From positions 27,398,836 through 27,462,835 of the forward strand of contig OX438748.1 of assembly GCA_949316235.1 (NCBI GenBank): 64,000 nt of DNA, in the 5' to 3' direction. Shown piece after piece: positions 21,725 to 32,040 of the stretch. This DNA comes from Oegoconia quadripuncta. Lineage: Eukaryota > Arthropoda > Insecta > Lepidoptera > Autostichidae. Position 1 is the stretch's first letter. Each line of letters begins with the position of its first letter. The notes under the pieces were generated by a model, which had not been told where the DNA came from, searched no databases, and saw only the letters and a list, made by a program, of their open reading frames with translations. A program made the position numbers and the translations under genes.

Positions 21725-22066
21725 TTGCCGACTTGTAGTATTTTTTTTTGTTCGTTTCGTCGTCATTTGCTTTGCCGTTGGTTGCGTATCGTTTGAATTG
21801 AATTTCTGTAATCTTCAACTTTGTGATTTGAAGTGCTTAAATGTTTTTGTGAGACGGACGAATTCAATACCATAGGAATTTATTGTGAGACAGAGACTCC
21901 ATATTTAATACTGTAATTGTGTGAGATAGAGACTCCATTAGTTAATAAGTTACGATTTCATCAAAATGGAAGGATTGAATCGTCGGTGTATAAACTGTTC
22001 ACTCCAACTGCGGCATTTACGTTGGACATCTATAATACTTTGGTTACTTGGATTTCTCCCAGACCG
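21725..22066 (+). CDS. Candidate 5' UTR and first coding exon
   Basis: An ATG at 21966 in strong context (CAAAATGG) opens 33 codons with no stop, ending at 22066 before a consensus 5' splice site, CCG|GTAAGTTA. The predicted start MEGLNRRCINCS is basic, followed by a hydrophobic segment SIILWLLGFLP (residues 22-32) that could be a signal anchor. Upstream, 21725-21965 would be 5' UTR; it includes a three-codon upstream ORF at 21841 and two copies of a GAGA[CT]AGAGACTCCAT motif. The promoter motifs above support it. No second exon was found in the next tens of kilobases, and the protein family is not recognised. Coordinates include the putative UTR; coding is 21966-22066. Confidence 0.3.
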
Positions 22067-22399
22067 GTAAGTTATATTCGTAAATGCACTTACGATGCGT
22101 TATGCATAACCTGGATATCCAGGTGTAGCTAATTCACTTGCGTTACTACATTTAAGAAGTTTGGTAGACACTAAAACGGGCTATTAACAATGTGTAACAG
22201 CCTTGAGTAGGAATCCAATAGTTGCCATCGTAGCAATAACGAGCTAGAATTCGTGATCTAATTACCGCAAAATACGGAAAGTTATTTTGAAAGAGCTAAT
22301 TGTATATCAAAGGCTAAAGAGAGTACTTCAAACCAAGCCACATTACATTGTGACACTATAAGTTTGATTCCGATACTAGGTCCCATAGTCACTTGGGCA

Positions 22400-22730
22400 A
22401 TGTCCTTTGTTTTTTATTTCGAAAATGGAATATTATTTCAAGATTTCATATGAAATATTTTTTAATATCTGGGCTAAATCACATAATAAAAAAATTTCAA
22501 CAGAGCTCTTTTCATGTGCTTCCCATAATCATTTCTAAGATTCGCTGAAACTTTTATAGAGCGGTTACTTTTAAAAATTAACGCTGCCTATACTTAACTT
22601 AATGTTATTCGATAATACACACAAAGTTTAGCTAAATTTGGATTTGCCGTTACCACAAAAAAAAAACAAAAATGTTTATATGGAGAAAACAGTCTTAATG
22701 AAATTCTTCATATAAAACGCCAATTTCATA
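22400..22730 (+). repeat. Dispersed repeat J, copy 1
   Basis: About 330 bp that aligns end to end with the reverse complement of 37001-37342: shared blocks GAATATTATTTCAAG, GAGCTCTTTTCATGTGCTTC, GATTCGCTGAAACTTTTATA, ACACACAAAGTTTAGCTAAA and CAGTCTTAATGAAATTCTTC. No coding potential. Class unknown. Confidence 0.8.
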
Positions 22731-23307
22731 GGTAAGGACCTAATACTAACGTACCTACGTGCTAATATCTAGCACTAACTTATCGCTACATCACCTATTC
22801 TATCTTCTTAATCTAAGGACACGCTGATCATGCCAATTCCATCACGTGCCCACCGAAAGCTACTTACACACTACACTGTTATTGTCACCCAACTATGGCG
22901 AAATTAAAAGGACGGTAATGTATTCAACGGGTCTGTCTGCATGCATGTATGTTACCATCTATGTTAAACTCCTCAGCCGATATAGACAAATGTGTCGTTA
23001 GATTTGTAAAAAAATTCAGGAGTTCTATTATATAATTTCATCGTTATCGTCATCGGTTACGTTTAGACATGTGATTAGTTGGCTCATTGCTCGCTCGGTA
23101 ATTTGATGGTTTCTCATTGGTCAACGTATTAACTTACATAATCTAAGGGCTGAAGTATCATAGGGTATAATGACGTCTTGACAAATCCAATATAGCGACT
23201 GTAGCGGCCATTTTGTCAAACTTTACAACAAATAATTCTGGCACGCCACCGAGATGGGAATCGATAGGTCTCGACGCAAGAATATCAAAAAAAGGTGTCA
23301 TTGAAAA
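22731..23307. other. Unassigned sequence
   Basis: Nothing recognised. Confidence 0.4.
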
Positions 23308-23770
23308 TCAAAATCAAAATCAAAAATATTTTATTCAATGTAGGATACAAAAATATCACTTATTGAAAGTCAACATGCTATTTTTCTTTTTTTAACTACA
23401 TCGCTTCGCAAGGTGTTATGGTTAGGGAGAAGAAGCGACAAGAAACTCCGCAACAACACATCTTTTCAACTAGTCTCCATCCTTACAACAATACTACATC
23501 TTATATTACATATTACAAAACAATAGCAATTAACATAACGACCAGCTAACACCAGACCTCCTTATCGCCTAAATAATCATCTATCCTGTAATAACCCTTC
23601 TTACACAGAGTTTCTTTAATGTGGCGTTTAAATTTCTGCTCTGTTAAACTCAATACATGTTCTGGTATTTTATTGTAAAAGCGTATGCTGTGTCCCACAA
23701 AGGATGTGCTAACCTTGCTAAGTCTAAATTGTGGAATTTCAATTTTAGTTTTTTTGTTTTCTAAAACTAT
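23308..23770 (-). pseudogene. LINE D-related 3' end with ORF C-terminus
   Basis: Minus strand. The tail is AAAATCAAAATCAAAATC (inverse of TTTGATTTTGA repeats) at 23308. The frame from about 23640 to 23560 reads KRHIKETLCKKGYYRIDDYL, then GDKEVWC and a stop. Farther upstream (about 23650-23770) other frames give KLKFHNLDLARLA and AFTIKYQ-like pieces. The GYYRIDDYLGDK ending corresponds to AYYKISDYLDD of LINE D, so this is a sister family. Confidence 0.7.
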
Positions 23771-24681
23771 TTCTAAAGAATCAATTCTTTTTTGCTGCCC
23801 GCGCCGCGTAGAGTATGTTTATACCGTAGCATATAACACGGCGCGCGGCGCGGCGATATTATTTAATTAAAGAGAAATTAAAAAAATATAGAAGGTAGTT
23901 TACTTATTTTTTTCAATACCATCATCGACTTTAGGATGTTATGTGAGAAATATCTGCTATACATAACAATCTGCCTAAGCATGTCATGAAATGGCTAATT
24001 CAACGATCAAACTTAATTTTAAGTTTCAACTGTGATACCTAAAGGTAAGTACAGAGCCAATTATCAATAATGCCTACATTATTTGTCATTGGCATCCCGT
24101 GTCATATCTAACTAAAGTTAAGCGCATGTACTATTTTAATTAAGCCGCTGTCAGACGCAAAGCCAAAGATCTTTATGGGCAACTGTAAAGTTTTCATTTA
24201 ACGTTCGGACCATATAATTGCCGAGCTCTCCAACACTAATACCTAACATTACGTTTGTGAAATATTCGTAAATGAAATTTATTAAATTTATCCTTGGCTG
24301 GTGGAGCTTACTTGCTAATTATTGTGTGATGCTATTTGTTTGCAATGCTATTTGTTTGATCAGTGTATATTGCCAGTGGTGGATGACAATATGGAACTGA
24401 AACGTGGTCGCTCACTATGGACATCATAATGTAACGAGACACCACGGGACTCGTTGGTTCTCTTTTTCAGTATTCTCCTTGTTTGTTTCTTTTTGGGTTA
24501 AGTCATAATATTTTAAATTCAAAATTTGAACTTTGCCTGTTCTTTCTCTCTCTTTCTCTTTCTGTGTAGCTTTTGTTTAATCAGTTCATAATTTACCGTT
24601 GAAAAGATTGGACGTATACTTTTCTGTTATTATTGCTTCTATTCTATTTTATTCAGTATAAATATATATTACGTACAAACG
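23771..24681. other. Unassigned sequence
   Basis: Contains a GC-rich 40-bp patch near 23796-23855 (CGCGCCGCG..GGCGCGCGGCGCGG) whose GGCGCG/CGCGCC blocks can pair, and a CTTTCTCTCTC run near 24540. No gene recognised. Confidence 0.4.
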
Positions 24682-24683
24682 TA

Positions 24684-26356
24684 TACAGGGCGTCCCAAAG
24701 TTATGGGACATGAAGGGGAAGTACCTTAAATATCGTAGATAGTGAATTTTGCTCAAAGAAGACTTTATGTTATTTTTAAAAGTTAGTAATTCTGCATTCA
24801 TAGATTTTCTAAAAATTATTTGCTTCGGCTGGGAATCGAACCGACTCAAATGTGAAAAAAAAAACACCCTACTTTTATGATGCCAATCGAAAGAATAGCT
24901 AAAAAATAATAACTCTGCCTAAGTAACATAGTATTTTAAAAGAAAGGAACAACGTGAAATTAATCATTTTAATCAAATAAAAAACATACATGAAACTGCC
25001 GTAGTCAATTAAGTAGGTATTTTTTTGTAAATTAATTAATTAAATGCTCAAAATGTGATCCCTCTTGTCTTACGCAAATCGCCAATCTTTTAATGAGCCC
25101 GCTGCCTGTTGATTTTCTAATCATTTTATGGTGAACACTCGATGTGATATGGCACAATTCTGTTTGCAACTCGCCTACGTTCTCGTATCGCTTTTTGTAT
25201 AGCATATCTTTCACGTATCCCCAAAAGAAGAAATCTAATGGTGTGAGGTCCGGGGATCTGGCCGGCCATCTAATCGGTCCATTTGTACCAATCCATGTAG
25301 GAAAACATTCATTTAGAAAATCTGCTGCTCTCCGACTATTATGAGCCGGAGCTCCATCTTGTTGGAAAATTAAGTTTTCTTGCTCCGCCGCGGAATGGTT
25401 TCTTATCTTATCCCTTAAAATTTGAAGTATTCCTAAATACTTTTCTGTGTTCAAGGTTCCTTGGTAAAAATGGATTAAGAAAACCCGGTTTTTTAAAAGT
25501 CCGCACCAACAGTTGAGTGAAAAACGCACTTGGTTATTTGTCTATCAGGATATTTTACGCCATACCACCGCAAACTTCTAGAGATATCTTTATCGTTCAA
25601 AAAATATGCTTCCATTAGATCAAAACTTACTTGATATGCCATGTTCGCAATAAATTAACACAATAACACTTGTGTAAGTGAATTGAGACTAAACAGATCA
25701 ATATCCGAAAAACAAACGCTCGCACATACTGTTCCATTTTCAAATTTAAGAACAACATTTAAAAATATCACTTCTTTTTAAAATATCTTAAAAAGTATGC
25801 ATTCAAACAAACGCTGTCATAAACTGTTCCATTTTCAAATTATAAATTATTTATTTTTGTTTTTAATTTGCCTTCTGTCTAGCTTACAGAGGACGTATTG
25901 AAATACAAGTTTTATCATTTCATCTACACGTGCACTTATAATAAGGAAAACTATGTTAGTACCTATTTTATGAAGTGGGTACTTATTTACGAATAATCAA
26001 TGCTATCTTTGGAATGATAATATCGCTACTTTTCGAACGTCGTCGGCAATAAATAACTTTCTTGAAATTTGACTCAATCATTTTATGTTGTTCCTTTCTT
26101 TTAAAATACTATGTTACTTAGGCAGAGTTATTATTTTTTAGCTATTCTTTCGATTGGCATCATAAAAGTAGGGTGTTTTTTTTTTCACATTTAAGTCGGT
26201 TCGATTCCCAGCCGAAGCAAGTAATTTTTAGAAAATCTATGAATGCAGAATTACTAACTTTTAAAAATAACATAAAGTCTTCTTTGAGCAAAATTCACTA
26301 TCTACAATATTTAAGGTACTTCCCCTTCATGTCCCATAACTTTGGGACGCCCTGTA
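24684..26356 (-). mobile_element. Mariner-like element with 270-bp TIRs, defective
   Basis: 1673 bp, from TACAGGGCGTCCCAAAG to its inverse, flanked by TA (24682-24683 and 26357-26358). The TIRs, 24684-24953 and 26087-26356, are 270 bp and nearly identical to those of the 12 kb MITE. The minus-strand transposase remnant (25032-25645) lies inside. Long TIRs of this kind are unusual for classical mariners (about 30 bp). Tc1/mariner assignment rests on the TA duplication and the transposase motifs. Confidence 0.92.
25032..25645 (-). pseudogene. Mariner-like transposase, internally deleted
   Basis: Minus strand. The ATG at about 25641 opens MAYQVSFDLMEAYFLNDKDI, followed by RWYGVKYPDRQ, the N-terminal region of a common insect IS630/Tc1/mariner subgroup. 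It stops at about 25500. A second, overlapping frame (25529 to 25032) carries the C-terminal catalytic half: NRVFLIHFYQGTLNTEKYLG, LIFQQDGAPAHNSRRAADFL, then WPARSPDLTPLDFFFWGYVK. QQDGAPAH holds the second catalytic Asp; the Asp of TPLD lies 41 positions later. The middle, including the rest of the DNA-binding domain and the first catalytic Asp, is missing, so total length is about half the normal 340 aa. Inactive. Confidence 0.88.
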
Positions 26357-26534
26357 TACAGTATAAAGTCTTTCAAGTTACTTGTGTACGTGATTCCTTA
26401 AAAATAAAAAGTTGTCACTGACAACGATTTACAAGTTTTCCGCCGGCTCATTTTCATTTTCTTCATATACTGTGGCCTACTCCTAGACATCTTCTAGGAC
26501 ATCAACCTGGCAGTAGTGCTTCATTGGGTGACGT

Positions 26535-26892
26535 CAAAGGTCACGTAATGGGCATTGGAGAGAGCTATGCTCGGAGTCTCCCTGCGGGATCGGATCAGAA
26601 ATGAGGAGATCCGCAGGAGATCCAAGGTTACCGATATAGCCCGAAGAATTGCCACACTGAAGTCTGCAGTCTGCGGGGCACATTGCTCGTATGACTGTCG
26701 GCCCTTGGGGCGGAAAGGTTTTCGAGAGGTGACCACGCACCGGAAGACGCAGCGTGGGCAGGCCCCCAACGAGGTGTGCCAACGATTTGGTAATAATCGC
26801 GGGAAGCCACTGGATGCGGGCAGCGCTGGTGCAATCGTTGTGGAGGTCTTTGGGGGAGGAGGCCTTTGTCCAGCAGTGATGATGATCTGTTT
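26535..26892 (+). pseudogene. RTE-like LINE, RT-ORF C-terminal fragment
   Basis: Frame at 26555 reads MERAMLGVSLRDRIRNEEIR, then RRSKVTDIARRIATLKS, the same conserved tail as at 7112. Other frames continue with RRTGRRSVGR-like and SRWMRAALV-like pieces, and it ends GGAGGCCTTTGTCCAGCAGT plus a short GATGATGAT tail (26878-26886). The opposite-strand and third-frame ORFs of 120-143 aa are shadows of this GC-richer block. Confidence 0.82.
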
Positions 26893-26914
26893 GCAAGTAT
26901 ACGGCCTTCCAGTA

Positions 26915-27070
26915 CGACTAAAAAGTCGTTTTCGATTAATGAAGTTAAGCAATGTCTGGCGCGGTCAGTCCTTGGATGGGTGACCATTAGTGACATTTTT
27001 GGTTTCGGTAAATGGTTGCGGTTGTTTTCAATTGAAGGCAGTCGGTGACTTCGGTGGCATAAAAATATTA
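26915..27070 (+). repeat. 5S rRNA-derived SINE, copy 1
   Basis: 26941-26985 reads GAAGTTAAGCAATGTCTGGC, GCGGTCAGTCCTTGGATGGG, TGACCA. It aligns with the middle of eukaryotic 5S rRNA, including box A (AGTTAAGCAACG type), the intermediate element and box C (TGGATGGGTGACC), which form the internal Pol III promoter. The flanks (CGTTTTCGATTAAT before, TTAGTGACATTTTT after) are not 5S but are shared with the copies at 28258 and 33405. So this is a SINE3-like element, not a 5S gene. Confidence 0.75.
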
Positions 27071-27087
27071 ACTGTCAGATGCTCACT

Positions 27088-27195
27088 TGACAAATCCACC
27101 TATCCGCACATGGTCTGCGTAATGGATTATGGCCCATACCCTTTTCCAATGAGAAGAGGCTGTGTGCCAACAATGGGGACATCTAAGGATGTTAA
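27088..27195 (+). repeat. SINE E 3' fragment
   Basis: ATCCGCACATGGTCTGCGTA, ATGGATTATGGCCCATACCC, then GAGAAGAGGCTGTGTGCCAA and CAATGGGGACATCTAAGG. This is the end of the lepidopteran SINE whose RTE-like tail usually reads GGCCCA..GAGGCCTGTGCCCAGCAGTGG. Inverse copies are at 33885 and 53222. Confidence 0.65.
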
Positions 27196-27727
27196 TACGG
27201 TCTTCTGTAGTCTGTAAACAGAACAAGACAAAATAGCTATTCGTGTCTGTCTGTGAGCTTAGTTGTTTTAAATTTACAACGGATTTTGATACGGTATTCA
27301 CTATCATTTCTGCCGATCATTATTTTTATTTATCTGAATGATTATTCATTATAGTATTTCGTCTATTTCTCTTGCAGTTATGACTCTCTCTGAATAAGCA
27401 CTAATTACTATCTGAATTCGACGTATCCGTGTTAATAGCGTCGAGAGGAAATGTGTTAGAGTGGCCTGGTTTTGAATTTCAATTTTAGTCTAGCTATTAC
27501 ATACAGCGAGGAGTAAAATTATTAAACGTAAAGTTAGATTGAAAAAATAGTTTGTTTAACAAGGGACTAATAACAGTAAATTGAAAATTCAGAAAACCAA
27601 TCAATTATACCATTCAGATAAATCAAACCATGTGTGTTACAAGTTATATACATCGGACATGGCTAAGAACCTATCCTCAAATTTAAACTTAAATATTTAT
27701 AAAATAACAAAATTTGAAAAACCTCGA
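27196..27727. other. Unassigned sequence
   Basis: Nothing recognised. The 125-aa plus frame (27581-27958) crosses repeats H and O and is not a gene. Confidence 0.4.
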
Positions 27728-27805
27728 TACTATTGCGGCGGTGATTGCTTTCCTTCAGGTGACCCGCATGCTCGTTTGCCGCTCTCATACATAAAAAAAA
27801 AAAAA
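27728..27805 (+). repeat. Dispersed repeat H, 3' end
   Basis: TGCGGCGGTGATTGCTTTCC, then TTCAGGTGACCCGCATGCTC, GTTTGCCGCTCTCATACATA and poly(A). Inverse of 57062-57185. A widespread lepidopteran retroposon tail. Confidence 0.75.
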
Positions 27806-27814
27806 ACTATGGCG

Positions 27815-27985
27815 TCTAAATACACCCAAAAATGTGTCAAAGCTATCTTAACCGATTTTCATCAAACGCGGCTTAGCCTGAGTCTCTTAGGGGAATCTTC
27901 CCTTCGTTTAGTTTGTCATATAAAAAAATCGCACTCTAATCGGACTATACATTACTGAGATGCGTTTGGATCCGGACAAAGACTA
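27815..27985 (+). repeat. Repeat O fragment
   Basis: TATCTTAACCGATTTTCATC, AAACGCGGCTTAGCCTGAGT, ATTACTGAGATGCGTTTGGA, TCCGGACAAAGACT; shared with repeat O at 46890, 49370 and 51360. Confidence 0.6.
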
Positions 27986-28139
27986 GGCAGATGGCTTTCA
28001 TTGGAGATTTAAAAAAGGAAATGAATATGAAAACTCCCTAGAGATAAAAAGATCCACTTTACACACACACACACAGAAATGAAAAAATTGTTTTGAGGTA
28101 GCGTTAGAAATCCATTGAACGAATCATCTAAAAGTCAGT

Positions 28140-28190
28140 GTTTAATATGTACCATAAGAATTAATAAATATATTTGATTTGATTTGAGTG
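28140..28190 (+). repeat. LINE 3' tail fragment
   Basis: AATTAATAAATATATTTGAT followed by TTGATTTGAG; a 3' tail with TTTGA repeats and an AATAAA signal, as in LINE D-type families. Very short. Confidence 0.4.
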
Positions 28191-28257
28191 TTTGTAGGCC
28201 AGCGACATAGCTTCCTTACTGCTTTCAATAAAACAACCGAGAACGACTACCTATTTA

Positions 28258-28378
28258 ACGTCCGATGCATGGAAACACTTCTATTAAAATGCCACTACCT
28301 AATAGTCACCCATCCAAGAATTGATAGCGCCAGCATTGCTTAACTTCACTAATTCCGAATTCGAATAAACACTGCGCC
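28258..28378 (-). repeat. 5S rRNA-derived SINE, copy 2
   Basis: Minus strand: AGTGAAGTTAAGCAATGCTG, then GCGCTATCAATTCTTGGATG and GGTGACTATTAG, followed by GGCATTTTAATAGAAGTGTT. The 5S box A and box C are recognisable. It shares the 3' extension CATTTTAATA.GAGTGTTTC with the copy at 33405. SINE A starts immediately beyond its head. Confidence 0.72.
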
Positions 28379-28702
28379 ACCAACCAACTCCATGGCTCAA
28401 TGTAAACAACATTGGGTTTACGATTAGGAGGTCGCGGGTTCGATCCCCAGCGGGGTACATGTTTAAGTACTCGGTTTGGTTGCTGGAAGGGCATTTTAAA
28501 TGTCCGCCTGGCTAGCTACTACCATCTTATCTAAATCTGCCGCCAAGCAGCAATGTTATAGCATTGTTGTGTTCCGGTTGTCAGAGATAAGATAGGCAGT
28601 CCCCCAAATGGGTTGGGGTTTCCCGCTTCCACCTTCGACCTCATCTTCACTTAACATCAGGTGTGATTGAGGTCAAGTACCAACCCGTTGTGTATAAAAA
28701 AA
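28379..28702 (+). repeat. SINE A, full length
   Basis: Plus strand; head slightly degenerate (CCAACTCCATGGCTCAATGT), intact B box GGTTCGATCCC, full body and TTGTGTATAAAAAAAG tail. A short internal loss near TTTCCCGCTTCC removes GGTCAGTAC. Confidence 0.9.
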
Positions 28703-29104
28703 GCCACTAAGTGAATAATATTTTTAAATAAGTACTTAATTTTTGTAGTTACTCCTTTTGAGGTACTGAACCATAAGAACGCAGCAGAATTTATTTACTA
28801 TCATCTACAATTTATTTACAGTTCAATAATTACAATTACATAAACGCTATTATAATTAATTGTTATTTTAGTATCGAAATATAAACTGCTAGCATTCGCC
28901 AATTAAATTTTAAACTGGCCCCCATTTAGGTGGAATTGAATTCAGAGGCAGTAATGGACGAATGCATTGGCCCATTTCAATTGGAAGTTTTATTACCGAC
29001 GAAATATTTGGCATTAAAATGTGTAATAGAATTAGTTCGCTGAATATTAGCACTTAGCGGTTTAGTCGTTCCTCATAATATGAGGAAATACCATTAACCC
29101 ATTC
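28703..29104. other. Unassigned sequence
   Basis: Nothing recognised. Confidence 0.4.
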
Positions 29105-29470
29105 TTCTTCTTCAATTTAAGAGCTATGCTCTTGTCGGTGGAGAAACGACCATGTCTCTCTACTTTCCGCCTTCTTAACCTCTTGGTATGACACGACATT
29201 CACCTTTTCTTTCACTTGGTCAAAGTAATTCCCTTCCTCTTCCCCCCTCCCCCTTCTTCCTCTCTTTCCTTCAATCTTTCCCTCAATTATGTTCTTCAAA
29301 AAAATATCGTGTCGTATCAAGTGACCTATCATCTTTCCTCTTTGGTTCTCAACTGTCTAACAGGCATCTCTTCTCCTTTAACATCATTAGCACCTCTTCA
29401 TTTGTTTTCTTTTCGGTCCAGCTGATTCCCTCCATTCGTCTCCATCACCACATCTCGAATGCCTCTAACC
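29105..29470 (-). pseudogene. Non-LTR retrotransposon RT-ORF C-terminal fragment
   Basis: Minus strand, frames joined by shifts: LEAFEMWCWRRMEGISWTEK-like (about 29470-29400), then EEVLMMLKEK, then MIGHLIRHDIFLKNIIEGKI, YFDQVKEKVNVVSYQEVKKA and SRETWSFLHRQEHSS, stop. AFEMWCWRRM..ISWT..TNEEVL..IGHLxRHD..EGKxxGKRGRGR is the conserved C-terminal tail of endonuclease-reverse transcriptase ORFs. The plus-strand 127-aa frame is the shadow of this C/T-rich strand. Confidence 0.78.
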
Positions 29471-29769
29471 TTAATACTATATATAATAATAATAATAACC
29501 TTATAAAATTAATACCATTAATACCATTTATTTTCCAGACACACATAAATATAAATATAAGCTGTATATAAGTGTAACAAGACATTAAAGAAGGCTCGTA
29601 CTATTAAAACTATCCCAAGACTGAGAAAAACTTATAGAATGATACTTGAGATTATTCTATTTCTTCCGTCTAATCTGAATTTGAACAGTATCAAATATAT
29701 AATATATTATTGAGAGTGAGATTTGATCTCAATCCTGAGACGGCCCCGTCAATGCGGCCCTTAGTTAAT
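29471..29769. other. Unassigned sequence
   Basis: AT-rich with an AAT run at about 29483-29497; no feature. Confidence 0.35.
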
Positions 29770-30003
29770 TTAATGCTTGAAGTTTGAAGTTCGTCAGACT
29801 TCACAACTAGTTTAAATGCTCATAGTGGACAGTTAATAATGAACGAAACAAACCCTATTATTATTTCCATTAGATTTATATTTACATTCAACAAAAGATA
29901 TCTAGCACTTTACGTTGAAATTAATGCTTGAAGTATGAAGTTCGTTAGACTTCAAAACTAGTTGAAATGCTCATAGTGGACAGTTAATAATGAAGGAAAC
30001 AAA
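29770..30003 (+). repeat. Direct duplication, two 83-bp copies
   Basis: 29770-29852 and 29921-30003 are near-identical (TTAATGCTTGAAGT, GCTCATAGTGGACAGTTAAT, AATGAA.GAAACAAA), offset by 151 bp and differing at a handful of positions. A local tandem duplication of unknown origin. Confidence 0.85.
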
Positions 30004-30682
30004 CGTCGGGGACAGTCAGCAAATACTCCGGACATTCCCTTTGTAACGTCTCGATAATTGCGCCCTTCGGCTGAGCTTCCATGTTGTAGAGATTATTGAG
30101 CAGCTACTCATAGCTTTTCTTTTTTTAATGGTTTTGCATACTAAATCTTTGAATTGGCCTAAACTTGATAGTAGAACTTTTTAGATCGTGGGAAGTCGGG
30201 AGATTCGGCTGCTTTCAATTAATCGCTCTGGAAATCTATCTATGTTTATTTTTTTTTTCGTTTTATTCTCTCCTCTCGGAAAAAGCAAAGGGATCTAAGC
30301 ACATATAGCCATGTCTTATTTATCTTATTTCTTCAGTTTATAAGTCAGTCTCAGTCAAAACAAGTAATTCGTCGTATACTTGGCGAATACAGAGTCTAGT
30401 CACGGCCAAGTCATTCTTCAGTAAAGTGGCAGAACGCTTTACAAAAGATTTTGGCGGCTTCATGTGGGAACCCGAAAGCTTCGTTACGCACTTTAATTTA
30501 CACCTCCTTTCACTTGTACAATATCATTAACTTATGCTGCACATTATTCTGCCATTATTAAGCTTCAAAAGTTAGAATGCACAAATTATAAGAATTATAA
30601 ACAAAAATGCTACTTCACTCGCCGAGATCACGCCAAAAAGCCAAAAAGAGTATAAATGGGTTTGTTTATATTTTTTTTTATA
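30004..30682. other. Unassigned sequence
   Basis: Nothing recognised. Confidence 0.4.
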
Positions 30683-30908
30683 TTTCGGACACTTACACCA
30701 ATCATCTAGTTCCAAACTAAGCAAAGCTTGTGCTATGGATACTGGATAATGGATAAGCATACATAAATATTTATATAAACATCCATGACTCGGGCGGGAA
30801 TAAATGTTCGTATTCATTTACCCTCAAACATTTACCCTTCGCGAGATTCGAACCCGCAACCGTTGGTTTCGCTGACAGGATCACTATCCACTACACCAAT
30901 CGGTCGTA
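30683..30908 (-). repeat. SINE C, near full length
   Basis: Minus strand; TTCGGACACTTACACCAATC, ATCTAGTTCCAAACTAAGCA, TATATAAACATCCATGACTC, CGAACCCGCAACCGTTGGTT, CTACACCAATCGGTCG. Confidence 0.85.
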
Positions 30909-31037
30909 TTTGAATGATATTAGATTATTCGGATACATATTTGACACATTTGTTTGAAAGGTAGCATAAACTTATTTTCTATTCTGTCACATGCATGTGT
31001 GTAGATTTATATAAATACATAATAAATAAAAATAAAA

Positions 31038-31293
31038 TATCCTTAGACATACATACAGCGCCATCTAGTTCCACAGTAAGTAACTATATGCTTGTGTTGT
31101 GGGTACCAGATGGTTGATATAATACATAAATATATTTTTTTTGTAAATAAATACTTATTATAAATAAAAACATCCATAACTTGGGTACACATGTCCGTAT
31201 TCATCACACAAACATATGCCCCTAGCGGAATTCGAACCCGCAACCTTTTGGTACAGTTGTCAGAGTTGCTAACCACTACACCAAACAGGTCGT
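31038..31293 (-). repeat. SINE B, near full length
   Basis: Minus strand; CAGCGCCATCTAGTTCCACA, TACCAGATGGTTGATATAAT, CATCCATAACTTGGGTACAC, GGAATTCGAACCCGCAACCT, CTACACCAAACAGGTCG. Confidence 0.85.
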
Positions 31294-31834
31294 CAACAGG
31301 TTATATGTTACGTCCTGTAGCCTAATCGGTTTAGTCCATTTTGAAGTGGTGTTGTCAGATTTCTCTTGATGCCTAGACAGACATAGAATTCATTTTATTG
31401 TAATAAAAATCGTGCATGGCGCTCGCTCACAAGATCCAAATACGCTGTGAGGTTATTTGGTTTTTAATATACAATGTGATGTGAAAATTTGTCAAACTAA
31501 ACCAAACTAGAATGGGTTCGCAAAGACAAGTCATTATATATTCCATACTTTTCTAACCACCTGAAAATGAGAGGAGTAAAGAAGAATAGTTTGTTTCAAG
31601 TGGAATTAAATTCACCTTTTCGCAATTCTCTATTGTTCTCCACTCAACTTGAAATCTCTTTGTGATCTCTTATGAACGAACCCAAAGGCGAATGCTGTGG
31701 CATTTAGTGCAAGATGCACCGTCATTTACACGTCGGTTCCTTTTAGAAACAATTCAAGGAATTCACGGTACAATTCTACATACAGTGTACCTATACTATC
31801 GTAATGATCAGTAACTTAACTACGATATGGTCAA
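31294..31834. other. Unassigned sequence
   Basis: Nothing recognised. Confidence 0.4.
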
Positions 31835-32040
31835 ATTGGGTGATCCATTAAAATGTTATGACTACCACTTCCTTTAGCCATAGATTCTTCATCTTTCTCG
31901 GTCCCTTTATCTACAAAAACATGCATAGCACCCTATCTAAATTCTCCCTAAACAAGTATGACTGTAAGAAAATAGTCACACAGTGGCTTCAAAATCTCTC
32001 ATATTCTGAGTCCGAAGATCTCTTACATCCAATCACTTGA
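31835..32040 (+). pseudogene. Possible LINE RT-ORF C-terminus
   Basis: Plus frame ending in a stop at 32040: RFFIFLGPFIYKNMHSTLSK, then CKKIVTQWLQNLSYSESEDL and LHPIT. The pattern FF.F.GP.IYN.L.....S...FK..V..WLQ.LSY.ESE..L.PIT looks like RT-ORF C-termini of other insect non-LTR elements, from memory. Upstream is not open, so a short dead fragment. Could also be chance. Confidence 0.4.

Noticed and set aside
22109..22124. 16-bp palindrome ACCTGGATATCCAGGT
   Set aside because: Short enough to occur by chance in 64 kb, with no context suggesting a binding site.
26941..26985. 5S rRNA gene or pseudogene
   Set aside because: Only the central 5S part is present, and its non-5S flanks are shared with two other copies, so it is a SINE.
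26521..26996. Overlapping ORFs of 120-143 aa on both strands
   Set aside because: Stop-poor frames of a GC-richer dead RTE fragment; only the MERAMLGVSL frame carries a recognisable domain piece.
27581..27958. 125-aa plus-strand ORF
   Set aside because: Runs through repeat H, its poly(A) (giving KKKK) and repeat O; not a gene.
29188..29571. 127-aa plus-strand ORF rich in S, F, L and P
   Set aside because: Shadow of the minus-strand LINE C-terminus with YFDQVKEKVNVVSYQEV.
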